The notes under the pieces were generated by a model that made no database searches, was not told where the DNA came from, and saw only the letters and a program-made list of their open reading frames with translations. Of a stretch of 64,000 bases of DNA, positions 20,222-28,210 are shown piece after piece; the first letter of the stretch is position 1; each line of letters starts with the position of its first letter. The stretch is taken from the NCBI GenBank assembly GCA_964017235.1, contig OZ024938.1, forward strand, positions 7,369,454 to 7,433,453, read 5' to 3'. The position numbers were made by a program, and so were the translations under genes. Source of the stretch: Sabellastarte sp. h YS-2021 (lineage: Eukaryota > Annelida > Polychaeta > Sabellida > Sabellidae).

Positions 20222-22687
20222 ATGGAAAAATCAAAGAAAAATTCACATTCTCCAGCTAAGGAGTCCAGACAGAATCGTGCATCGCATCAACAAAGATCAC
20301 AGTCAAGATCCCGTCCCTCAGAATCACATAGATCACGTGCATCTCGTCATAGATCACGTTCAAGATCTCGTCATTCTAGAGGATCTTACAGGGAAGACCG
20401 TGATAGGTCTCGTTATACCAGTGCCTATAGCACTCGCACCTACACCTCACGAGCACGTGAACATTCTCCAAGAAGATATTCTTCCCGCAGATCTCAGAAT
20501 GAGCAAGTTACAAACATGTTGAAAGAGCTCTACCAATTTGTGGATTTCAACCGTATCCGCGATATTGTTGAACGTACAGCATCGGAAATGAAATCCCACA
20601 ATCAAGGTCTGCTTATGGAAACAAGTAGCAGGAGAGTCAGAGAGATGTTGGCAGAAGCATCAGGTTTTCCGAGTTTTTCCTCGAGCTCAGCGTCAGAGGT
20701 CACTCCAACAACTAGGACATCTTCATCTGTCAGTTTCCACACCCCCATTGCTACTGTGTCTTCGGTTGTCTCCCAACCAACTGTGTCCAAGACTACTGTG
20801 TCTTCGGTTATCTGCAGGCCAACCACGTCCAAGACCACTATGTCTTCGGTTGTTTCTAAACCAACTCCGTCCAAGACCAGGACAGTGAAGGTAAAGGACT
20901 CTAACAATAATGACACCTCATTAAAAAGGCCATCATCTGAATCCTTGGAGGTAGTGGTTATAAAGAAGAAACCAAGGAGGCCAGTTTGCTACATGATAGA
21001 CTGCGGCCAGGCCATACCCAGCCTTAAGAAGCATGTAGTGGGCAAGCATCTATCCTTAGCTTTTGCCACTTGGAAAAGCATGTCACGTGACAAGCGTTTC
21101 ACTAGTTACAGTGATTCCTTGGCAGCTGTAGAAAAGGTCCTTGGATTAACAACCCACGATGAATTGCTCAGCACAGTTCTTGAAAGGAAGTGGTATCCCG
21201 TGGACACAAGGTTTACCCTAGGTGAGGAGGATGTCCAAATCATCAAGGAGTATCACCAGTGGTTGTCCGGGGAAACTTTGGCATCTGTACCATCCATCGA
21301 TCCGCCCAATTGTGTCGCCGTGTTGACTCACTGGAGAGTGTTTTCAACTGTTATCAATTGTGTCGGGGAGAAGGTGACACTGCCAGAACCTACAGATGTC
21401 AGTGCTGAGGAAAAGGTCTCATCGCCAAAGGATAGCAGTGTGAAACAGCAGGAAGAGGAAATGGAGGTGGAATCATGTAATCAGCCAGAATCTGGGAAGT
21501 TAGCAAGTAGTCTTGCTCTCTCAGAGGAAGCTGCATCATCTGTTCCCTGTAGTCAGTCAGAATCTGGGAAGTTAGCAAGTAGTCTTGCTCTCTCAGAGGA
21601 GGCTGCATCATCTGTTCCCTGTAGTCAGTCAGAATCTGGGAAGTTAGCAAGTAGTCTTGCTCTCTCAGAGGAAGCTGCACTACTGGATTCACCTGTTGAG
21701 GAAGCCAGAAGCGTCGGATCATCCATTCTAGGAAGTCCACCAAAGGAGGAGGCAATCCAGGATGTCGGCGTACCATACGACTATGCGACCTGGAAGAAGA
21801 GGAAAGAAGTTTTCTTGAAGGCCAAAAGTTCAGATAGAGTTAGTTTCATCGACTCTCACATGCACTTGGACAAGCTTCAAAGGGCTAGCAGATGTCAGGA
21901 CATCGATGATATCCTTGACAGGGGGCCAATGCCAGCGACTCCAGTGTATTTACAGGCCGTTGTCGCTAATTTCTGTCATGAGTTGCCTGGCAAGAAACTT
22001 CGTCAAATGTGGAAGAAGGATTCCAGGATATTTCATTCCCACGGAATTCACCCAAAGTTTGCTCACACTGCCTCTGCCCAGGATTTTACTGATGTGAGGA
22101 GTGCCATCATCAAGGATCCACGTTGTGTTGGTATTGGTGAGTTTGGCTTTGACTACTCCGCGCATTTCAGTTCCTACAAGAAACAGCAAATTACACTGTG
22201 CAGGAAATTCCTACAGCTGTTTGTCAAGGAGGAATTGTTCAGCAAGGTCTTGGTCATCCACTGTCGGGACAAGAAGGGGAGCATGGAAGCATCAGAAACC
22301 TGTCTAAAAATCTTTGGTGAGGAGTTGCCAACCTTTGACAGGGATGTGATGAAGATCCACCATCACTGTTTCAACGGGGGAATTACTCAACTTCGTAATT
22401 GGCTTGCGTGTTTTCCGAGGATGATGTTTGGGTTCACTGCCCTCCTGCTGCGTCAGGACCGTCACCCTGAACTGGAGAAGGTCGTACAGCGCCTGGAGTT
22501 GGACCAGATCCTCTTGGAAACAGACTCGCCTTACATTACAGCCCCTGTCCACAGTAAGTGTAATTACAACTCTCCTTATGGTTTAGAAGAGGTGGCTCGC
22601 CGGGTGGCGCAATTGAAAGACACAACTGTGAAAGAGGTGTTACAGGTGACCAGCTGGAACGCCAAGGACCTGTACGGTCTCAAATAA
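20222..22687 (+). CDS. Second ORF of gypsy copy: SR-rich, C2H2-like, TatD nuclease domain
   Basis: An 821-residue open frame downstream of pol, in the position where some Ty3/gypsy elements carry an env or accessory gene. Residues ~1-95 are rich in Ser-Arg dipeptides, like SR splicing factors. A Ser/Thr-rich stretch follows. Around 258-285 there is a C-x4-C...H-x4-H zinc-finger-like block, then a conserved block containing ERKWYP (about 320-350). Residues ~420-490 hold three near-identical 25-residue repeats beginning ESGKLASSLALSEEA. From ~540 to the end is a TatD-family metal-dependent hydrolase domain with HMHLD, GIGEFGFDY, VIHCRD, HHHCFNGG and LETDSPYI, the full set of metal-ligand motifs expected in that family. 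No signal peptide or membrane anchor was noticed, so it is not an obvious envelope. Function in the element is unknown; nuclease activity is inferred from motifs only. Confidence 0.85.
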   Translation: MEKSKKNSHSPAKESRQNRASHQQRSQSRSRPSESHRSRASRHRSRSRSRHSRGSYREDRDRSRYTSAYSTRTYTSRAREHSPRRYSSRRSQNEQVTNMLKELYQFVDFNRIRDIVERTASEMKSHNQGLLMETSSRRVREMLAEASGFPSFSSSSASEVTPTTRTSSSVSFHTPIATVSSVVSQPTVSKTTVSSVICRPTTSKTTMSSVVSKPTPSKTRTVKVKDSNNNDTSLKRPSSESLEVVVIKKKPRRPVCYMIDCGQAIPSLKKHVVGKHLSLAFATWKSMSRDKRFTSYSDSLAAVEKVLGLTTHDELLSTVLERKWYPVDTRFTLGEEDVQIIKEYHQWLSGETLASVPSIDPPNCVAVLTHWRVFSTVINCVGEKVTLPEPTDVSAEEKVSSPKDSSVKQQEEEMEVESCNQPESGKLASSLALSEEAASSVPCSQSESGKLASSLALSEEAASSVPCSQSESGKLASSLALSEEAALLDSPVEEARSVGSSILGSPPKEEAIQDVGVPYDYATWKKRKEVFLKAKSSDRVSFIDSHMHLDKLQRASRCQDIDDILDRGPMPATPVYLQAVVANFCHELPGKKLRQMWKKDSRIFHSHGIHPKFAHTASAQDFTDVRSAIIKDPRCVGIGEFGFDYSAHFSSYKKQQITLCRKFLQLFVKEELFSKVLVIHCRDKKGSMEASETCLKIFGEELPTFDRDVMKIHHHCFNGGITQLRNWLACFPRMMFGFTALLLRQDRHPELEKVVQRLELDQILLETDSPYITAPVHSKCNYNSPYGLEEVARRVAQLKDTTVKEVLQVTSWNAKDLYGLK

Positions 22688-22699
22688 GAGTGTACACCT

Positions 22700-23060
22700 G
22701 GATACGTTAACATTGTTTTGCATTGTAAGTGAACTGTTGTGTGTTTCTAAAAGAACCTATTAACATTGTTCTATGTCATGAACTGTTATGGAAGAATCAT
22801 CAACATTGTTCCAAGCGTTTTACTGCTACGTATCTTTCAAAATGGAGAGATGATCAGAATGTTCACGTGCTCAAATTTCTCAAAGCAGAGGGATTATCAA
22901 CATTGTTCTACCAGTTTCAGAACTGTTGCGGAATCTCAAAAGAAAACAGAGGGATTACCAACATTGTTCTACAAGTTCAGAACCGTTGTGTCCACGATCA
23001 AAACCATGGTCTGTCTACTACCATCACGGCCAACCACAGATATCTGAGGGTCCTGTTCTC
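22700..23060 (+). repeat. Degenerate repeats after the TatD ORF
   Basis: AACATTGTT recurs at about 22709, 22751, 22801, 22889 and 22960, usually followed 15-35 bp later by GAACTGTTG or GAACCGTTG. It is a loose direct repeat in the noncoding stretch between the second ORF and the LTR candidate. Open frames across it are not called. Confidence 0.6.
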
Positions 23061-23077
23061 AACAAAACAGGGGGGAA

Positions 23078-23485
23078 TGTTGTAGCTACCGCCCGGGAGT
23101 TTCGTCCGGAAAGCCGGACGCCTGCCAAGTGGGTTTTAGCATCTCCCCACTGGAAGTGCTTGTAACAGGAAATGAACCTAAAGACTGGCAGTTATCTGTG
23201 CATATCCAAAGGAACAACACCTAAAAGCAATCCTACAGCATCACTACAGATAACTACTGGTGAGTCTGGTATTTTACAATAATATCTCTATTATCGGCCG
23301 TTTTTACGGAAAACCGGAAATACCAGTGAACGCCCAATTTGTTTGCAAATAGAAGCATTTGTCCTTGACCTCTAACAAAGATATATAAGGCGGGTGTTCA
23401 CTGGTAGGCTGGCGTTCACTGGTAGAATGCCATTACCGGTATATTTATTAATCTTAAATAAAGTCTGTAGATTTTCTTACCTTAA
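23078..23485 (+). repeat. Candidate 3' LTR of the gypsy copy
   Basis: The candidate starts TGTTGTAGCTACC directly after a purine-rich tract (AACAGGGGGGAA), the expected polypurine primer and TG start. It contains a TATA-like GATATATAAGG at about 23381 and an AATAAA signal at about 23456, in LTR order. An inverted pair, CCAGTGAACGCC near 23330 and GGCGTTCACTGG near 23412, lies inside. The right end is not certain because no matching left LTR was found by eye. The end falls about 30 bp from the splice donor of thiolase exon 1. Confidence 0.5.
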
Positions 23486-23515
23486 GAGAAAAAAAATTTG
23501 AAAACACAAAATTAC

Positions 23516-23680
23516 CTTCAATCCTCCACGATTGGATTTACACATGGGAGTTCTGAGAGCTGACACTACCACTACATCATCGCCTTCCCTTGGAAATCTT
23601 GTGGAGGCAGTTTTTTCACTGACAATGTCACTTGCAGAATTTGATGCCAGGTGACCAGCGATTACATTGACACGTTTCAT
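23516..23680 (-). CDS. ACAA1: Peroxisomal 3-ketoacyl-CoA thiolase, exon 1
   Basis: This enzyme performs the last step of peroxisomal beta-oxidation, thiolytic cleavage of 3-ketoacyl-CoA to acetyl-CoA and a shortened acyl-CoA. The minus-strand exon encodes 55 residues from MKRVNVIAGHLASN to SNRGGLK. R-V-x5-H-L at residues 3-11 fits the PTS2 peroxisomal import signal, and DDVVVVSALRTPMCKSNRGG matches the first beta strand and glycine-rich loop of thiolases. The open frame extends further upstream, but a PTS2 must be near the N terminus, so the Met at 23680 is chosen. The donor GTAAT follows 23516. Exons 2 and 3 follow at 10779-10872 and 328-385; about 105 of an expected ~420 residues are in the window. 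Alternatives such as mitochondrial ACAA2 are disfavoured by the PTS2. Confidence 0.92.
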
Positions 23681-23892
23681 TTTGTACAGAGGAATGACTG
23701 ATATCAATATACTAAACTTAATTAATAACTGACTATGAAAACAAGTAAATATAATTGCTGTTATTTTAACTTGAACAAAGTCCAAACTCTGTGGGTTCAC
23801 TCATGCGGTTGTTTACAAGTTACAAAATTTACCAAATATGAAGAAATTCCCGAAAGTATTAGGTACATAGTAAAAGTCGAGAGAAATTTCAT

Positions 23893-24312
23893 ATTGGGCG
23901 TATTTCACAAACAAAAATCTGCGTACTCTGTGCAATCCAGATTCAGATTTGGATTCTTTGGATTAGCTAGATTCGTGAAATGCAATTTTCCCTAGATCTG
24001 AATCCAAAATAAAAAAATAAGATGAACCAACATAAATGTAATATATTAACATATATTAATATACAGTAAAATAATATTATCATATAACAATATAATAAAA
24101 ATTTCCCTAATGTTAAAATTTCCTGCCACATTTTGCCACCATTATTTTACAAAGAATTTTGGGTAATCCAAGGAATCTGAATCCGTTGATCTACCTCTCA
24201 AGGTAGATCAACGGATTCATAATCCAGATTCAGATTCAAGTCACATCACAAGCGAATCTGTTGATCTGAGGAATCTAGATTCGACAGATTATGGTTGTAA
24301 AATACGCCTATT
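23893..24312. mobile_element. MITE in the thiolase upstream region
   Basis: The ends are inverted: TTGGGCGTATTTCACAAAC at the left and, read inward from the right, CAATAGGCGTATTTTACAAC. About 420 bp long. The interior has repeated GAATCTGAATCC/GGATTCAGATTC blocks and a perfect hairpin (arms 24179-24196 and 24201-24218, 18 bp, loop CTCA). It begins about 210 bp upstream of the thiolase start codon, so it may lie in or beside the promoter. No transposase, and no clear target duplication. Confidence 0.65.
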
Positions 24313-25365
24313 GAAAACTTCAACTGTAGACGTTTTAACATATGTCCCAATTATATCACGTTACAACTTGACTTAGATGTACCATACTGCATATTTTGGG
24401 ATTAGAGCAATTATTCCACGACAGAACAGAATAGTGCACCTTTTATTTTTGTATTTAAATACACAAAAATTATCACCATAGATTAATATTATAAAAGTAC
24501 TTTTCAGACCAGGTTCACACTGGATTTTTTGAGGAAAAATAAGTTTTTATAATAATTGAGATAACACTCAAAAATATAGACAAGAGTAAAATATTTAATT
24601 ATATACGAAGCAAAGAAAAAAATTAAAAGAGTAAAACTGTTGTGAATAACAATCAAAAATAGGATCCTTTTAGTATAAACTATGTGAAAACATGGTCTTA
24701 AAATTGAATAATCAAACATATGTCCAACAGTGTTAAAAGTTAACATAAACTATAAATTTTTTCATTTGATATTTTAGACCAATTTTCTTCTGGGAATTCA
24801 TGTCTTTACAAAACCCAGCATTTTCTTTGTGAACACGTGAACAAAAAAAAATAAGATTATGTTCTACAAGTGAGTATATGGTTAACACTACATTCTTAAA
24901 GTTTTGAATATATGTACTATATAGGACAGATTTATGACAATGACTTATATTCATATCCAAAATACTTTGATCAAAATAAAACAAGAACTAAAACATCAGA
25001 AAAACAAAGTATATTTGTATTCACTAGAGACACAAAACAATCCAACTAGCAAGCGCCCTATAGGTAGAACCTCAAATAGCAACCTAACATTGCCCATAGG
25101 GAATTTATATGTAAGCCATGAAACCAAAATGGTAATAGAGGTTTCCACATTGTATGAATCTATAAACAATAATAAATTGGATATGATGATATTTAAAATT
25201 AGGTCAATATCAGCTATGATTGGTACTTTCAAACACAATGGATGACCATGCATAAAAGAAAGCTTTGAGATTTATTATCTGTATGCTTATGGAGGACAAG
25301 TAAATTTGTTAAACATTAAAACCATAAAGGTTTAACTATTTACAACAGACAACCAACAACAATTT
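24313..25365. other. Intergenic, no feature seen
   Basis: AT-rich intergenic sequence between the MITE and the LINE. Short open frames on both strands (24504-25253) are low-complexity or hydrophobic and show no family motif; they are not called. Confidence 0.55.
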
Positions 25366-28210
25366 AGATAGATAGATAGATAGATAGAACTTTATTTCAG
25401 ACACTATATGGTCCATATATAATAACTGATACAAATATTACATTATTTTGAACATACCACAAAAGTAAAGATTTAAACTATGTACAGATATTCTTTCCAC
25501 AGGGTAAGAGGTTTAGATTGCCTGGAAAGATAGCAAAAGTAATATTTATTTAGGAACCTATTTGTTGTCAGTAATATTTGGTTCAGTAGGCTACCACAAC
25601 TTATTCGCATGACTTCCTTGAAGGAGCGAACACGATTCTCAACAAACATTTGAGAGGCACTACAGAATTTGGGATATTTGAACAGAATTCTAAAGCAGTT
25701 GTTATAAGAGCTAAGTAACTTTTTGTAAACATCTTGAGAGAATACACTCCATAAAGAGCAACAATATATATTGTACATATAGCTTCTAAATAAAACCTGC
25801 TTAACTTCATTTGAACAATTATTAAAGTTCTGACTTAACATATTACCTCTGGCGTAGATTAATCTTGTTTGGCTTTTTATGTCCACGTTATCATTCAGAT
25901 TATCAGAAATAAAGTGACCTAGATATTTGTAGGTATTTACAAGTGTGATTTCTTTTTTACCCAAAAGAACAGGAGGGAAAGAAATCTTTTGTAGCTTATC
26001 ATCATTACAAAGCATTTTCATGAAAACAGTTTTACTGTCATTGAAAACAATATCATTTTCGATACCAAATCTATAACAGACATTAATTAATGATTGTAGA
26101 CCTTTAACTGAAGGAGCAAAGAGAACAATATCATCAGCATACATTAGGTGATTAATGACACAACCATTAAACAGACAACCTGTTTCTAACTGGTTCAACT
26201 TTGTACTTAGTCTATCAACATATACATTAAATAGTAATGGTGACAAGATACCTCCTTGTCGCACACCATTTCTCGTCGTAAATGATTCAGACACAGTGGA
26301 ACCCCAACGTATAGATAGTTTCTGATTGGTATACCAATAATGTAAAATTCTTATTAAATACACTGGAACATGACGTTCTAACAAACAGTGAAAAAGTATT
26401 CCATGATTCACCTTATCAAAGGCTTTAGAGGCATCCAGGAATGTAACAAATGTACTTGTATCATTATTTTTATAGAAATGGAGAATTTCTTTCAACAAAA
26501 AGATACACATGTTGGTTGAGCTCTGATTTTTAAAGCCAAACTGATTGTCTGACGTTTTTAGATATAATTCTAACCTGGATAGTAAAATATATTCAAACAG
26601 TTTTGACATAATGGTACATATACCAATTGGACGAAAATTAGATTTGCTACTCAATTTACCACACTTATTTTTAATTACAGGTACAATATGACCAGAAATC
26701 ATTTTTGAGGGAAGATACCCATGAACTAACATTGCAGAAAAGCACATTGAAATAATAAGGTGTACACGAGAATTACAATTCTTTAAATGTTCAGCTGTAA
26801 GGTTGTCCATGTCAGGAGCTTTTCCCGTAGATAATTTCTTGATGCATTCGCTGACTTCAGATTTTGAGACTGCACATGAAGTGTGGTATTTAAGATTCTT
26901 AAGAACAGTAGGATCAAAGTTTTTTGGGAACACAGAATTAAATATGTTGTGGTAGTGTTTTCTCCAGAGTTCAGCAATATTGTTTTCACCAGATACACCA
27001 TCAACAGTCTTAGGGAGAGTGGGTCTGCAGTTTGTCAGTTTCTTGACATCTTTCCAAAAGTGGCACGATAAGCCACCTTTAAGAAGTTTAGTTGCCATAG
27101 CGTCAGCTCGCTTTTGATTAACCAGTCTTCTACAGGCACGAAGTGTGTATTTGAACACAGCTCTTGAGTTACGCATGAGAGTAGCTATGTTGCCTGAGCG
27201 TGGTTTTCCATGCCAGTTCCATAGGAGATAGGCTTCCCGGGCAGCTTGGTGAGCCTCTTTAACAGTAGCGTTCCAACCAGGCACATGGTGGCGACGTGAC
27301 GAATAGTGTTTTCCAGACATAAGGTCATCATTAACCAAAGTATTGGAACTTTGTAGAGCATTGACTAGTTGGTCATACACACATTCAATATTTTCAATAT
27401 GTTTGCTGTTTAGACAGTTCATGTCTCTACATAAGAAAGTGTCCACAGGTATTCTTACTTCTTTAAGTGCTTCATCAGTCAGTGTGTTGTATTTTAACCA
27501 GCATTCTGGTGAAAATGTTCGCTGAGAGATTCTAGTAGTATTGCATGCATCAGATGTTTCACTACTAGAATTAATGGTACAAGTAACATTAAATGACATT
27601 GGTTTATGATCAGAGCTGATAAAGTCATACAGTATACATATACTACCTATAAGACTGGAGACTTCAGTAGTAGCAATACAGTGGTCTATCCAAGATGTGG
27701 TATTCCAGACAGAGCTAACAAAGGTATGAGTTTCAGAGGGTAAAAGAAGACTGTCAGTACAGATAAGAGAGTTATCATTAATGAAAGATATCAATGAGTC
27801 TGTAAAAATTGAGTTTCTTTTGAAATCAGTGTTGAAATCACCTACAATGCAGATGTGGCCAGAAGGTAGTTCATAGATGATAGATTGAAGGGCACCAATA
27901 CAATCTAAGTATCTGTCAATGTTTACGTTTGCTTCATAGGGCATATAAACTCCAATTATATAAAGACTATTGTCTGTAAGGCTAATTTTAACACCAGTAA
28001 CCCAGTTGTGGCCAAAGTTAAGAGGAGTGATGTTGACGTCAATAGTTTTGTTCCACAAAAAGGCAACGCCACCATGTTTACGCCCATGTAGAATTCCTTC
28101 TCTTGGATCAACAGGAGAAACACCAGAACCACAAAAAGATGGATGAAAGGTGTTTAAGATTTCAAATTTGTCACTACAAAAATTTGTATAAATTTTTAAG
28201 AAAGGCCATG
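25366..28210 (-). mobile_element. Non-LTR retrotransposon (LINE, APE endonuclease type)
   Basis: A LINE on the minus strand. Its 3' end is the tetranucleotide run (TCTA)n at 25366-25389, a microsatellite tail in place of poly(A). The main open frame is 25473-28058, and coding similarity continues upstream in the same frame to about 28200 without a start codon (PSFCGSGVSPVDPREG then HGGVAFLW). The first part of the endonuclease domain, including its usual N and E metal-site residues, is not present, so the copy is 5'-truncated, as is typical for LINEs. No target duplication was identified. Confidence 0.85.
25473..28058 (-). CDS. LINE ORF2-like protein: AP endonuclease and reverse transcriptase
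   Basis: 861 residues as read from an internal Met. The N-terminal part is the C-terminal half of an AP-like endonuclease: IVGDFNTDF at about residue 68 and SSDHKPM at about 150, holding the catalytic D and the SDH of that family. The reverse transcriptase has FRPIGICTIMSKLFE at about 470, TFLDASKAFDKVNH (motif A) at about 540, GVRQGGILSPLLFNVY near 600 and HLMYADDIVLF (motif C) at about 640. No RNase H follows. The frame is fully open, suggesting a young insertion. The clade is not assigned; the RT looks broadly CR1/Jockey-like. Confidence 0.88.
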   Translation of the reverse strand: MWNKTIDVNITPLNFGHNWVTGVKISLTDNSLYIIGVYMPYEANVNIDRYLDCIGALQSIIYELPSGHICIVGDFNTDFKRNSIFTDSLISFINDNSLICTDSLLLPSETHTFVSSVWNTTSWIDHCIATTEVSSLIGSICILYDFISSDHKPMSFNVTCTINSSSETSDACNTTRISQRTFSPECWLKYNTLTDEALKEVRIPVDTFLCRDMNCLNSKHIENIECVYDQLVNALQSSNTLVNDDLMSGKHYSSRRHHVPGWNATVKEAHQAAREAYLLWNWHGKPRSGNIATLMRNSRAVFKYTLRACRRLVNQKRADAMATKLLKGGLSCHFWKDVKKLTNCRPTLPKTVDGVSGENNIAELWRKHYHNIFNSVFPKNFDPTVLKNLKYHTSCAVSKSEVSECIKKLSTGKAPDMDNLTAEHLKNCNSRVHLIISMCFSAMLVHGYLPSKMISGHIVPVIKNKCGKLSSKSNFRPIGICTIMSKLFEYILLSRLELYLKTSDNQFGFKNQSSTNMCIFLLKEILHFYKNNDTSTFVTFLDASKAFDKVNHGILFHCLLERHVPVYLIRILHYWYTNQKLSIRWGSTVSESFTTRNGVRQGGILSPLLFNVYVDRLSTKLNQLETGCLFNGCVINHLMYADDIVLFAPSVKGLQSLINVCYRFGIENDIVFNDSKTVFMKMLCNDDKLQKISFPPVLLGKKEITLVNTYKYLGHFISDNLNDNVDIKSQTRLIYARGNMLSQNFNNCSNEVKQVLFRSYMYNIYCCSLWSVFSQDVYKKLLSSYNNCFRILFKYPKFCSASQMFVENRVRSFKEVMRISCGSLLNQILLTTNRFLNKYYFCYLSRQSKPLTLWKEYLYIV

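Larger units (their letters stand above)
17106..23485 (+). mobile_element. Ty3/gypsy retrotransposon copy with extra TatD-type ORF
   Basis: This is an LTR-retrotransposon copy in thiolase intron 1, antisense to that gene. Parts recognised in order are pol (reverse transcriptase, RNase H, integrase) at 17106-20060, a second long ORF at 20222-22687 ending in a TatD nuclease-like domain, a short repeat-rich leader of the 3' end, a purine-rich tract at about 23066-23077, and one LTR candidate at 23078-23485. No gag, protease or second LTR was recognised by eye, so the copy looks incomplete. The two ORFs it does hold are long and open, which suggests a fairly young insertion. The left boundary is uncertain. 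Confidence 0.85.

Noticed and set aside
21399-21776. Minus-strand 125-residue repetitive ORF
   Set aside because: Antisense shadow of the triple repeat in the gypsy second ORF.
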